Of a stretch of DNA of 64,000 bases, positions 16,156-24,535 are shown one piece after another. The stretch's first letter is position 1. Every line of letters starts with the position of its first letter. Made by a program: the position numbers and the translations under genes. The stretch comes from Shimia sediminis (GTDB lineage: Bacteria; Pseudomonadota; Alphaproteobacteria; Rhodobacterales; Rhodobacteraceae): contig NZ_RYZK01000003.1 in assembly GCF_003990645.1 (NCBI RefSeq), positions 124,001 through 188,000 of the forward strand. Direction: 5' to 3'. The notes beneath the pieces are model-generated. The model saw nothing but the letters and a program-made list of their open reading frames with translations, was not told where the DNA came from and did not search any database.

Positions 16156-18105
16156 ATGTTGCGCGCCTTCGCCGGGATTCTTTCGCTGATTTTGTGGACC
16201 TGTGTCGCCATGGCACAGTCCGATTCGCCCTTGGGCCGCGCCATGGATGACGTGCGCGCCAAGAATTGGGACAGCGCGGCCCGCGAAGTGCGTGGCTCGG
16301 GCAGCGTCGCGCGGGACATTGTTGAGTGGCACCGTTTGCGCGCCGGAGAGGGGGCCGCGGACGAGGTTCTGGATTTTCTCAAGCGGCGCCCGGATTGGCC
16401 GGGTCTGCCCTATCTGCGCAAACAGTCCGAGGATGCCTTTACCGGGTTGCCTGCGGGCCGGATCATTAAATTCTACGAGTACGGCGACGCGCAGACAGCG
16501 CAGGGCGTTCTGGATCAGGCGTATGTGATGATCAAGGGTGGCAACAAAGAGGCTGGCACCGCGCTGTTGATCAATGCCTGGAAGACCATGGCGATTGGTC
16601 CGAAGACGCATCAGAAATACCTTGATGCGCATGGCAAGCTGTTAAAGCCGCACCATACGGCGCGCATGGACATGCTTCTGTGGAAGGGCTGGAAGAGCAA
16701 CACCAGCCGCATGATGCCTTTGATGAGCAACGACTGGAAGAAGCTTGCCGAGGCGCGGGCAGGGTTGCGGCAACAGGTGAATGGCGTTGACGGGTTGGTT
16801 GCGGCTGTGCCTGCAACACTCAAGGGCGATCCGGGTTTGGCCTATGAACGTTTTGTCTGGCGCGCACGAAAAGGCCTGACGGCCTCGGCGATTGAGCTGT
16901 TGGTGGAGCGCAGCGAGGCGGATACGCTGGGTCAGGCCAAAGACTGGTCCCAGCGTCGCCGTTCGCTGATGCGCAGTCAGATGCGTGCCGGCAACTATGG
17001 CATGGCCTATCGCATCGCCGCGACGCATGGCCTGACACCGGAAGACGGTTATGCCTATTCCGACTGCGAATGGCTGGCAGGCTATGTGGCCTTGCGGTTC
17101 CTGAACAAACCGGGCGTAGCCGCACAGCACTTCCTGCGTTTTGAACGGTCGGTTGCGACCCCGATTTCGCTGGGCCGCGCGGGCTATTGGCGGGGCCGGG
17201 CCTATGAGGCGATGGGTGACAGCACCAACGCACAGGTTGCCTATCTTGCCGGTGGCGCGCATCAAACCAGCTTTTATGGCCTGTTGGCGGCGGAAAAGGC
17301 CGGGATGGCCGTGGATCCGTCTCTGAGCGGTGATGAGGTCTTCCCAGACTGGCGCAAAGCGGCGTTCACCAAATCGTCGGTGCATCAGGCGGCGAAGATG
17401 CTGTTGGACGCAGGAGAGCTGTCCCTGGCCGAGCGGTTCTGGGTGCATCTGTCGGAAACGCAGGAGCGTACGACTCTGGGCCAGATGGGCACCATGGTGC
17501 AAGAGCTGGGCGCGCCGCATGTCGCGGTGATGCTGAGCAAGAAGATGGTGCGCCGGGGCATCGTTTTGCCGGGGCCGTATTATCCGCTGCACCCGATGGT
17601 GAACACACGCCATCCGGTGCCGACCGAGATGGCGCTGGCCATTGCGCGCCGTGAGAGCGAGTTTGATCCGGTGGTGGTGTCCGGCGCGGGCGCGCGCGGG
17701 CTGATGCAGGTGATGCCGGGCACGGCGCGACAGGTCGCGGGCGCTATTGGTGAGACCTACAGCCACGCCTGGCTGACCTCGAAACCGGAATACAACGCCA
17801 AACTGGGCACAGCCTATCTCGCGGGATTGGGTGAGCAGTTCAACGGCAATGTCATCATGGTGGCGGCGGGGTACAACGCGGGTCCGGGGCGTCCGGAACG
17901 ATGGATGCGCGACCGGGGAGACCCACGGCGTGGGGGCATGGATATCATCGACTGGATCGAGCATATCCCGTTCAACGAAACGCGGAACTACGTGATGCGC
18001 GTCTCGGAAAGTCTGCCGGTCTACCGCGCGCGGTTGGGCAATAATCCACACCCGGTGCCGTTCAGCAAAGAGCTGGTTGGCAGCACGGTGAAACCGATCC
18101 GGTAA
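16156..18105 (+). CDS. slt: Soluble lytic murein transglycosylase
   Basis: Cleaves peptidoglycan glycan strands in the periplasm. About 649 residues: a signal peptide (MLRAFAGILSLILWTCVAMAQ), a long alpha-helical superhelix region rich in TPR-like repeats, and a C-terminal SLT domain with the catalytic glutamate E500 in ARRESEFDP, GLMQVMPGTA and the YNAGPGRPERW motif. ATG at 16156 places the signal peptide at the N-terminus; an in-frame GTG at 16105 would add 17 residues before it. The gene is divergent from dapA. A dispersed 3'-end element follows within a few bases of the stop. Confidence 0.92.
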   Translation: MLRAFAGILSLILWTCVAMAQSDSPLGRAMDDVRAKNWDSAAREVRGSGSVARDIVEWHRLRAGEGAADEVLDFLKRRPDWPGLPYLRKQSEDAFTGLPAGRIIKFYEYGDAQTAQGVLDQAYVMIKGGNKEAGTALLINAWKTMAIGPKTHQKYLDAHGKLLKPHHTARMDMLLWKGWKSNTSRMMPLMSNDWKKLAEARAGLRQQVNGVDGLVAAVPATLKGDPGLAYERFVWRARKGLTASAIELLVERSEADTLGQAKDWSQRRRSLMRSQMRAGNYGMAYRIAATHGLTPEDGYAYSDCEWLAGYVALRFLNKPGVAAQHFLRFERSVATPISLGRAGYWRGRAYEAMGDSTNAQVAYLAGGAHQTSFYGLLAAEKAGMAVDPSLSGDEVFPDWRKAAFTKSSVHQAAKMLLDAGELSLAERFWVHLSETQERTTLGQMGTMVQELGAPHVAVMLSKKMVRRGIVLPGPYYPLHPMVNTRHPVPTEMALAIARRESEFDPVVVSGAGARGLMQVMPGTARQVAGAIGETYSHAWLTSKPEYNAKLGTAYLAGLGEQFNGNVIMVAAGYNAGPGRPERWMRDRGDPRRGGMDIIDWIEHIPFNETRNYVMRVSESLPVYRARLGNNPHPVPFSKELVGSTVKPIR

Positions 18106-18108
18106 GAA

Positions 18109-18164
18109 TTCGGATCACGTTGTGATCCGAAGCCTCCGGCGGGGATATTTTTGGCCAAAAGAAG
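18109..18164 (+). repeat. Dispersed 3'-end element, copy 3
   Basis: Hairpin CGGATCACGTTGTGATCCG, then GCCTCCGGCGGGGATATTT followed by TTGGCCAAAAGAAG. It begins within a few bases of the slt stop codon and shares its core with the copies at 3352, 3525 (minus), 32783 and 35580. Confidence 0.75.
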
Positions 18165-18260
18165 GCTTTGGGCTCAGGCGGCAGGTGGACGGCCCTTGCC
18201 AGCGCCCGGCTAGGGTCCGCTATAGTCAGGCCGAAGGAAAAGAGAGCAGGAGCAGTCGTG

Positions 18261-18923
18261 ATGTGCTTTTCGGCAACTGCCAGCTTTGCGGCGAGCGGTG
18301 TGCTTGTGCCGCTTGGTGTGCTGGCACTGATCAAGGCACGGCAGGCCGGGGGACGTTATGTGCCCTTTGCAATCTATCCATTGGCCTTTGGCATTCAGCA
18401 GGGGTTTGAGGGGCTTGTCTGGATTGCCATGGCACAGAATGATCCGGCGATGCTGTTCTGTGGCTCGCGCGGTTTTTTGTTCTTTTCGCATTTCTTCTGG
18501 CCGGCCTGGGCGCCGGTCTCAGCCTGGCTGTGCGAGCCGGACCCACGACGCAAACGTTGGATCGGCTGGCTGAGCATTGCGGGCGTGAGCTATGGGGCGA
18601 TGATCTATTTGCCGTCTGTGATGTGGCGTGACTGGAACGACATCCTGATTGTGCAGCAGTCGCTCGTCTATAAGACCCCTGCGCTTTATGATTATCCGGT
18701 GTTTCGCGCGATGACCCGTGTGGTTTATGCGGCGATTGTGCTGGGGGCGTTGTTCCTGTCGACGCTTTGGCCGATCCGCCTGTTTGCGATCCTGATTGCC
18801 CTGTCGCTGGCGCTGACCTTTGTCTTTTACGCCCATGCGTTCATTTCGGTCTGGTGCTTTTTCGCGGCGATCCTGTCGCTGTATCTTTTGGGGGTGATCT
18901 TGTGGACAGGCCGCCGTGCCTAG
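18261..18923 (+). CDS. DUF6629 family membrane protein
   Basis: A 220-residue protein of unknown function, with about six or seven hydrophobic segments. The N-terminus MCFSATASFAASG matches the start shared by this family of small bacterial membrane proteins. ATG at 18261 follows CAGGAGCAG; longer versions of the frame run back into the 3'-end element. Pairs of aromatic and tryptophan residues (FFSHFFWPAWAPVSAWLCEPDP) sit in the middle. It converges on an EamA transporter gene with a 4-base overlap. The role is unknown. Confidence 0.75.
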   Translation: MCFSATASFAASGVLVPLGVLALIKARQAGGRYVPFAIYPLAFGIQQGFEGLVWIAMAQNDPAMLFCGSRGFLFFSHFFWPAWAPVSAWLCEPDPRRKRWIGWLSIAGVSYGAMIYLPSVMWRDWNDILIVQQSLVYKTPALYDYPVFRAMTRVVYAAIVLGALFLSTLWPIRLFAILIALSLALTFVFYAHAFISVWCFFAAILSLYLLGVILWTGRRA

Positions 18924-19789
18924 GCTTGGCTTTGGCGCTCGCGCCAGAGCGTGAACAACCCAGCCCCAACCACGATCACGGCCCCGATGGCAACATTTGT
19001 TCGCAGCGTTTCACCAAAGGCCAGCATGCCAAGCGCGGCGGCAAAGGGCAGTTGCAGATAGGCAAAGGGCTGTACCGCGCTGGCCTCGGCGTACTCATAG
19101 GTTTTGATCAGCAGCCAGTGGCCCAGAACGCCGCTGATGCAAAGCGCAATCATCCAGATCCAATTGGGTCCGCTGATCGGCTCCCAGTACCAGATGCCGA
19201 TGGAGGTCATCACCACCATGCCCACGGTGCCGGTGTAAAAAAAGCTGGTGGCGCTGCTGTCTTTGGCCGCGACATAGCGCGTGAGCAGCCCGTAAACGGC
19301 AAACATCAAGGCCCCGACCAATGGGATGACGGCTGCCGGGGAAAACACGCCAAAGCCCGGCTGCAGGATGATCAGCACGCCCACCATGCCAATGCCGATG
19401 GCGCTCCAGCGGCGCCAGCCAACGGTCTCGCCCAGGATGGGTCCCGAAAGGGCTGCGATGATCAGCGGGTAACAGATGAAAATGGCGTGGGTCTCTGTAA
19501 GGCCAAGCAGGGTAAAGGCCAGAACCGTCACCACAATCTCCAGCGCCAGCAAGGCGCCACGGATGCATTGCAAAACCGGGTGTTTGGTGGCGATCACTGT
19601 TTTCAGGCCACCGGTGCGTCGCGCCGACAGAGCCACGACAAAGGCCGCAAAGAACCAATAGCGGATCATGACCACCAGATAGACGTTGTATTCACTCGCC
19701 AGGTGGCGCGAGATGCCGTCCTGCATGGCAAAGACAAAGGTTGTGGCGATCATCAACAGGATGCCAAGACGATTGTTGCTGCCGCTCAT
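18920..19789 (-). CDS. EamA (DMT) family transporter
   Basis: A 289-residue inner-membrane protein with about ten hydrophobic segments and two EamA repeats. The first includes GLTETHAIFICYPLIIAALSGPILGE and the second AEASAVQPFAYLQLPFAAALGMLAFGE, the usual repeat ends. Its start codon overlaps the mnmD stop (ATGA), so it is the second gene of a translationally coupled pair, although no functional link to tRNA modification is obvious. Substrate unknown. Confidence 0.83.
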   Translation of the reverse strand: MSGSNNRLGILLMIATTFVFAMQDGISRHLASEYNVYLVVMIRYWFFAAFVVALSARRTGGLKTVIATKHPVLQCIRGALLALEIVVTVLAFTLLGLTETHAIFICYPLIIAALSGPILGETVGWRRWSAIGIGMVGVLIILQPGFGVFSPAAVIPLVGALMFAVYGLLTRYVAAKDSSATSFFYTGTVGMVVMTSIGIWYWEPISGPNWIWMIALCISGVLGHWLLIKTYEYAEASAVQPFAYLQLPFAAALGMLAFGETLRTNVAIGAVIVVGAGLFTLWRERQSQA

Positions 19790-20460
19790 GGCAACCTCCG
19801 TGCGGTGGTCATGTGGCGTTTGCGGCCAAAGCCGGGGCTGCGGGTGACGTCAAAGCCGGCGTCGGTCAGGTTGCGGCGGACAAACCCAGCCGCGGTATAG
19901 GTCGCAATGGTGCCGCCGGGTTTGGTATGCGCGCCGACTTGGTTCATAAGCTCTGCATCCCAAAGCTCGGGGTTCTTGGCGGGGGAAAAGCCGTCAAGGA
20001 ACCATGCGTCCGCTGCAAATTGCGCTTTGCGCAAGGTCTGGCGGGCATCGCCGATCACCACCTGAGCGTCGATTCCGTTTAGCGTGGCCAGCGTGGTATC
20101 CTCGGCCCAGGCTGTCACCAACCGCGCAGCATAGGGCGCAAGCTCGGGAAAAGCCTTGAGGGCGCGGGCCATTTCTGAGGCGTTCATGGGAAAGGCCTCG
20201 AAGCTGGTAAAGCGCAAGGGAGAGGTCATGCCTGCCGCCTCCCACGCGGCCCATGTGGTCAAAAGATTGAGGCCGGTGCCAAAGCCCAGTTCGGCAATGT
20301 GAAACCCGGGCGCAAACCGCGCAGGCAAGTCATTGCCCTGCAGAAAGACGTGACGCGTCTCGGCCAGCCCGTTTTCCAGGCTGAAATAGGGGTCATCGAA
20401 CCGGGTCGAGACCGGGACCGCGCCGTCGCGCCACTCCAGATTTGCCTGCTGGTCGCTCAT
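19786..20460 (-). CDS. mnmD: tRNA 5-methylaminomethyl-2-thiouridine methyltransferase (MnmD)
   Basis: Transfers the final methyl group from SAM in making mnm5s2U at tRNA wobble position 34. The 224 residues match the free-standing MnmD (DUF752) family: the N-terminal substrate part (RFDDPYFSLENGLAETRHVF), SAM motif I AELGFGTGLN (56-65) and the DGFSPAKNPELW catalytic region. In Escherichia coli this domain is fused to an FAD oxidase in MnmC; here the oxidase-like protein is a separate divergent gene starting 58 bases away. I used ATG 20460; the frame continues upstream without a family match. Confidence 0.9.
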   Translation of the reverse strand: MSDQQANLEWRDGAVPVSTRFDDPYFSLENGLAETRHVFLQGNDLPARFAPGFHIAELGFGTGLNLLTTWAAWEAAGMTSPLRFTSFEAFPMNASEMARALKAFPELAPYAARLVTAWAEDTTLATLNGIDAQVVIGDARQTLRKAQFAADAWFLDGFSPAKNPELWDAELMNQVGAHTKPGGTIATYTAAGFVRRNLTDAGFDVTRSPGFGRKRHMTTARRLP

Positions 20461-20518
20461 GAAAGATTGCCCTAGAACCGAACGGGATGAGCATTGGGGC
20501 AAGGCGGGTGATTTGGCA

Positions 20519-21559
20519 ATGGTCGATGTGACGGTGATCGGGGCAGGGGTGTTTGGCCTCGCGACGGCCTGGGCCTGCGCCAAACGTGGTGCGCGGGTGC
20601 GGGTGATTGACCGGACCGGTGTGGCCGCTGGGTGCAGCGGCGGTGTGGTCGGGATGTTGTCACCCCATGCGCCCGAGCGCTGGAACGACATCAAGGAGTT
20701 TCAGTTTCAGAGCCTGATTGGCGGTGAGCGCTATTGGCGCGAGGTCGAAGAGGTCTCGGGACAGATGAGCGGCTATGACCGGGTTGGCCGGTTGCAACCC
20801 ATCGACACCGAGCGCGCCCTGGGTCTGGCGCGGGAACGGGCGGACAACGCGGCCGAGCATTGGCGGGGTCAGGCAACCTGGCAGGTGATCGAGGCCGCAG
20901 GGGCCGGGGATTGGTGCCCTCAGACGGCCACTGGGCTGGTCATCCACGAAACCCTCAGCGCGCGTATCCACCCGCGCCAGGCCTGTCATGCGCTTGCCGC
21001 TGCGATCCGCGCAATGGGCGGCGAGATCGTGATCGGCGAGGCCTCAGAGCGTCTGGGCAAAACTGTCTGGGCGACTGGCGTGGCGGGGCTGCAAGAGATC
21101 AGCGCGCGTTTGGGCAAACAGGTTGGCAATGGTGTCAAAGGGCAGGCTGCGATCCTCGGGCTGGATGCGCGTGGCGCGCCGATCACCTCTGCCGGGGACG
21201 TGTTGGTCGTGCCCCATGCGGATGGCACCGTCGCGGTGGGGTCCACGTCAGAGCGTGAATACGCGTCACCCGACCAGACAGACGATCAGCTCGAAGACCT
21301 GATCCAACGCGCCTGCGCGGTCTTACCGATGTTGGCGTCTGCCCCCATTGTCGAGCGCTGGGCCAACCTGCGTCCCCGCGCCAAGAGCCGCGCGCCGATG
21401 CTGGGCGTGCATCCCACCCGAGAAGGCGACTTTATCGCCAACGGAGGTTTCAAGATCGGCTTTGGCATGGCGCCAAAAGTGGGGGAGGTCATGGCCGACC
21501 TTGTGTTGGACAGAGTTGACGCGATCCCTGAGAGGTTCAGGCCGGAGGCATCGCTGTGA
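20519..21559 (+). CDS. FAD-dependent oxidoreductase, MnmC2/DAO-like
   Basis: A 346-residue D-amino-acid-oxidase-family flavoprotein. The N-terminal Rossmann motif VTVIGAGVFGLATAW binds FAD, and C-terminal ANGGFKIGFGMAPKVGEVMADL resembles the second FAD-contacting part. MnmC2 removes a carboxymethyl group from cmnm5U to yield nm5U, the substrate of MnmD. The head-to-head location next to mnmD supports that role, although DAO-family proteins also act on amines. ATG at 20519 (MVDVTVIG) is chosen; the frame runs further upstream, across the mnmD start. Confidence 0.78.
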   Translation: MVDVTVIGAGVFGLATAWACAKRGARVRVIDRTGVAAGCSGGVVGMLSPHAPERWNDIKEFQFQSLIGGERYWREVEEVSGQMSGYDRVGRLQPIDTERALGLARERADNAAEHWRGQATWQVIEAAGAGDWCPQTATGLVIHETLSARIHPRQACHALAAAIRAMGGEIVIGEASERLGKTVWATGVAGLQEISARLGKQVGNGVKGQAAILGLDARGAPITSAGDVLVVPHADGTVAVGSTSEREYASPDQTDDQLEDLIQRACAVLPMLASAPIVERWANLRPRAKSRAPMLGVHPTREGDFIANGGFKIGFGMAPKVGEVMADLVLDRVDAIPERFRPEASL

Positions 21560-21673
21560 TTTCCGGAGATGGTTAACAGAGGCTCACGCGGGCGGGCGCA
21601 GGTCAGCGCGGCGCCATGGGGCGAATCGCCCTGAAATCCCTGGGGTTAACGGCCCAGACCGGGGTCTGTATCG

Positions 21674-21712
21674 TGTCGGTATAAGGTCGGTATTGCGTCG
21701 GTGTTGGTGCCG
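21674..21712. repeat. GTCGGTATTGCG-type intergenic repeat, copy 1
   Basis: The 20 bases GTCGGTATTGCGTCGGTGTT (21686-21705) recur exactly at 33707-33726. Both copies sit in gene-free DNA and consist of near-tandem GTCGGT units (here GTCGGTATAA, GTCGGTATTGC, GTCGGTGTT). Function unknown. Confidence 0.65.
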
Positions 21713-21740
21713 GGATCGGGCGAGGTTAACGGTCCGGTCG

Positions 21741-21768
21741 GTAGGTCGGACAAGATTGTCCGACCTAC
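21741..21768 (-). repeat. REP palindrome, copy a
   Basis: GTAGGTCGGAC-AAGATT-GTCCGACCTAC, a perfect 11-base inverted repeat. It lies 10 bases after the stop codon of the minus-strand MaoC gene. Read in that gene's direction its centre is AATCTT, making it identical to copy c at 54994. The GTAG/CTAC ends match the conserved tetranucleotide of REP elements mobilised by RAYT proteins, one of which is at 60.7 kb. Confidence 0.88.
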
Positions 21769-21778
21769 GGAGGTGGCA

Positions 21779-22582
21779 TTAGCCCACCTCGGCCAGCATG
21801 TTTTGTCGTCCGTCCGGCCCACGCACCCAACAGGTGCCGTCCCCACCCCAACAGAACGTGGCCTTTTCGAAATGCATCAGGGGCGCCGTGGCGCGAAAGG
21901 AAAAGCGTCTGAGGCTGCCCAGCTCGCGTTCAGCCATCAGCATCAGAAGTTGCGCCAGCAGGGGGCCGTGTACAACCAGCCCGTCGTAGCCTTCGACCGT
22001 CTTGGCATAGTTGACGTCATAGTGGATGCGGTGGCCGTTGAAGGTGAGCGCCGAATAGCGGAACAGCATAGTGGTGTCGAAGCCCATGGTCTCGTGCTTG
22101 ACCTCATCCCTGCGGGCGACTGGCGGCACTGGCTTGGGCGCGCCGGGGTCCGGGTCTTCGCGATAGACCAGGTCCTGGTATTCCGTGACGCAGAGCTGGC
22201 CACCCTGTGTGATCGCGTGGCGAAGTTTCACAAACCCCAATGGCCCGGTGCGCCCTTCCTTGTAGTTGGCCGACGCGACCGTGGTTGTCTTGGTCGCTTC
22301 AATTCCCGCGCGCAGGGGCGCGTGAAACTCCAGCTGCCCACCGGCCCACATGCGGCGTGGCAGACCCATATCGGGGATCACGCCACCAACCTTTGGGTGC
22401 CCGTCCCGGCCCAAATGGCCCGGTGGCCGTGCCTCCCAGAAATAAAGGTAGTGAAAAAACGGTGGAAGAGCGTCGCCCAGCGCAACTTCTGACGGCAGAT
22501 CAAGCGTGGCAAGACAGGCCGCAGCGCGGGCCGGGTCCATCACGTCGCTTTGACTGTGGGCTTGGGACAGGTCATCATTCAT
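21779..22582 (-). CDS. MaoC/HTD2-family acyl-CoA hydratase-like protein
   Basis: A 267-residue hotdog-fold protein. The hydratase 2 motif is clear in FRYSALTFNGHRIHYDVNYAKTVEGYDGLVVHGPLLAQL. The N-terminal half is a degenerate second hotdog. This matches the family that includes mesaconyl-C4-CoA hydratase and fungal-type HTD2 dehydratases, which add or remove water on acyl-CoA substrates. The neighbours do not identify the substrate. A REP palindrome starts 10 bases behind the stop. The 220 bases between this gene and the MnmC2-like gene contain only that REP and the GTCGGT repeat. Confidence 0.8.
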   Translation of the reverse strand: MNDDLSQAHSQSDVMDPARAAACLATLDLPSEVALGDALPPFFHYLYFWEARPPGHLGRDGHPKVGGVIPDMGLPRRMWAGGQLEFHAPLRAGIEATKTTTVASANYKEGRTGPLGFVKLRHAITQGGQLCVTEYQDLVYREDPDPGAPKPVPPVARRDEVKHETMGFDTTMLFRYSALTFNGHRIHYDVNYAKTVEGYDGLVVHGPLLAQLLMLMAERELGSLRRFSFRATAPLMHFEKATFCWGGDGTCWVRGPDGRQNMLAEVG

Positions 22583-22622
22583 GTCCAGACGCTAGAACCA
22601 CGCCCTGACAGGAGCAAGCCCC

Positions 22623-23021
22623 ATGACACCTCATGTAACGTCGCTGGACCATCTCGTGCTGACCGTGGCAGAGGTCGAGGTCACGATCGGGTTCTATGTA
22701 GGTCTTTTGGGTATGACCGCCGATCGCTTTACGCCAGCCGATGGCAGCACGCGCTGGGCGCTGAGTTTCGGCGTCCAAAAGATCAACCTGCATCAGGCCG
22801 GTGCCGAGTTCGAGCCCAAGGCCGGTGCCGTCATGCCCGGTTCAGCGGACCTGTGTTTCCTGAGCGACACGCCGCTGGAGGAATGGCAGGCGCATCTGGC
22901 GGCCAAGGGCGTAAAGCTCGAAGACGGGCCGGTTCAGCGCACCGGAGCGACAGGGCCGATCACTTCGATCTATCTACGCGATCCGGACGGCAATCTGCTG
23001 GAGATCAGCAACCGCGCTTAG
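22623..23021 (+). CDS. VOC family protein (glyoxalase-like)
   Basis: A 132-residue single-domain VOC protein. SLDHLVLTVAEVEVTIGFYVGLLGM begins with the first metal ligand position (His in LDHL), RWALSFGVQKINLHQAG follows, and SIYLRDPDGNLLEISNRA ends with the Glu ligand position, the full pattern of a metal-binding member. The start ATG 22623 lies 40 bases from the divergent MaoC gene. It ends with a 4-base overlap on the convergent FMN reductase gene. Substrate unknown; lactoylglutathione lyase-like or dioxygenase-like activities are both possible. Confidence 0.82.
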   Translation: MTPHVTSLDHLVLTVAEVEVTIGFYVGLLGMTADRFTPADGSTRWALSFGVQKINLHQAGAEFEPKAGAVMPGSADLCFLSDTPLEEWQAHLAAKGVKLEDGPVQRTGATGPITSIYLRDPDGNLLEISNRA

Positions 23022-23554
23022 TGCCCGGCGGCTTGCCTGAGGGACACCATCAGCTCTTGCAGCGATTTTTCATAGCGCGGGGTGAGATGGCCGTTGTCAT
23101 CAAACTGAGTGTTGCAGTCTGCCACCGCGACCTCGGGGCCAGCCATGACAAGGGGGCGAAACGGCACCATGCAGGCACGCAGCATGGTCAGCGCGCGGGC
23201 ACCGCCGGATCGCCCTGCGGCGGCAGAGATCAGGATCACAGGCTTGTCGGCCCAGGGGTTTCCCGAAGACCGGCTGATCCAGTCCAGCGCGTTCTTCAGC
23301 ACGCCTGAGACACCGGAGTTGTATTCAGGCGTTGAGATTGCCACCGCATCCGCCTCGGCGATCTGGCGCACCAGGGTTTCGACCGCCTCGGGCAGACCTT
23401 TTGCGTCTTCGACGTCGTTGTCATAGAGCGGCAGGTGCAGGTCGGCCCCGGTATAGTGTGCGTCTGACAGCCGCGCCGCCTCGTGCAGAAGCTTGGTGTT
23501 GGCCGAATTTGCGCGCAGCGATCCCGAGAGACCCAAAAGCGTGAATGTAGACAT
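23018..23554 (-). CDS. NAD(P)H-dependent FMN reductase
   Basis: A 178-residue flavodoxin-like reductase. GLSGSLRANSANTKLL is the phosphate-binding loop for FMN, and STPEYNSGVSGVLKNALDW is the signature shared by ChrR, ArsH and azoreductase-type quinone reductases. It probably reduces quinones or metals with NAD(P)H to limit oxidative stress. ATG at 23554 has AGGAG upstream. It is a single gene, separated from the OmpA gene upstream by a terminator. Confidence 0.86.
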   Translation of the reverse strand: MSTFTLLGLSGSLRANSANTKLLHEAARLSDAHYTGADLHLPLYDNDVEDAKGLPEAVETLVRQIAEADAVAISTPEYNSGVSGVLKNALDWISRSSGNPWADKPVILISAAAGRSGGARALTMLRACMVPFRPLVMAGPEVAVADCNTQFDDNGHLTPRYEKSLQELMVSLRQAAGH

Positions 23555-23608
23555 GGTGCGTTACTCCTGTTGCAGGATCAGAGGTAGTCACGCGAGGCCC
23601 GGTTGCAA

Positions 23609-23646
23609 TGAAAAACGCCGCACAGGCCATGTGCGGCGTTTCAAAA
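23609..23646 (-). terminator. Intrinsic terminator of the OmpA-family gene
   Basis: AAACGCCGCAC - 7-base loop - GTGCGGCGTTT with A/T runs on both sides, just after the OmpA lipoprotein stop. The 11-base-pair stem and TTTTT on the minus strand make it strong; the A-rich left side could also let it work in the other direction. Confidence 0.87.
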
Positions 23647-23659
23647 ATCAGGGGCTTTG

Positions 23660-24313
23660 TTAGCCGTTCGGCAAGATCACGATCTCAACCCGGCGGTTTT
23701 GCGCTTTGCCGTCTTCGGTCAGGTTCGAGGCAACAGGTTGGTCTTCGCCGCGCCCCAGGGTCTCGATCCGTTCAAAGGCGACGCCTGCATCCATCAGCTT
23801 GTCCGCCACCGCGTTGGCGCGGTTCTCCGACAGGCGTTGGTTGTGTTCGGCTGACCCGGTGCTGTCGGTATGGCCGATCACCTGAACAACCGAGTCGGGG
23901 TATTTCTTGAGGCTGTCGGCAACGGCCACCAGGTCATTGGTCAGACCGGGGCGCACGGCATAGCTGTCGGAGTCAAAGGTGATGTCCTGTGGCAGGGTCA
24001 CGATCAGCCTGTCGCCGGTGTTCTCGATCGTGACGCCTTCGTTGTCGATGTCTTCGCGCAGCTCAGCCGCCTGCTTGTCCAGGCTGTTGCCGACAATCGC
24101 GCCGGCACCTGCGCCGATGGCGGCACCTGCAAGGACACTGCCGCCGGTTGCCTTGCCGACGCCTGCGCCCAAGAGGCCACCAATCACAGCGCCGGTCTTG
24201 GTGTTCTTGTATTCGTCGCGGGTTTCGGCGTCACCGGTGACATATCCGGGGTCTGTACAGGCCCCAAGTGCGGCCATGGAAAGCACGAGTACGGGAAGGG
24301 TAAATCTGGTCAT
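23660..24313 (-). CDS. OmpA-family outer-membrane lipoprotein (YiaD-like)
   Basis: A roughly 217-residue lipoprotein that anchors the outer membrane to peptidoglycan. The signal ends in the lipobox ALGAC (lipidated Cys about residue 19). A glycine-zipper membrane region follows (GAVIGGLLGAGVGKATGGSVLAGAAIGAGAG, about 42-75), then a C-terminal OmpA domain with the peptidoglycan-binding GHTDSTGSAEHNQRLSENRANAV and NRRVEI segments. I chose ATG 24313, with GAGG 8 bases upstream, over the GTG one codon earlier. The 220 bases upstream hold no recognisable gene. Confidence 0.9.
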   Translation of the reverse strand: MTRFTLPVLVLSMAALGACTDPGYVTGDAETRDEYKNTKTGAVIGGLLGAGVGKATGGSVLAGAAIGAGAGAIVGNSLDKQAAELREDIDNEGVTIENTGDRLIVTLPQDITFDSDSYAVRPGLTNDLVAVADSLKKYPDSVVQVIGHTDSTGSAEHNQRLSENRANAVADKLMDAGVAFERIETLGRGEDQPVASNLTEDGKAQNRRVEIVILPNG

Positions 24314-24535
24314 CACTGCTGCCTCTGGGTCTTATTGGCCGGTTATCCGGCTCTGTTCATGCCTTACATATAAGCGTGACGGCATGCCAATCCAAAGGTC
24401 TCGGGCGATTTTTTCGGCAATTTCCCGCGCTTTTGGGGTCGTGTGGCAGGCCAGCTTGCCCGTAAATGTCCGGCTGAGCGCCCCTTTTCCCCGTGCAATA
24501 CAACCAGAATGCACTTTATCAGCGAGGTGACGGGC

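Noticed and set aside
20459-20518. Extended N-terminus of the MnmC2-like protein starting at 20459
   Set aside because: The extra 20 residues overlap the mnmD start and do not match the flavoprotein family, in which the Rossmann motif is near the N-terminus.
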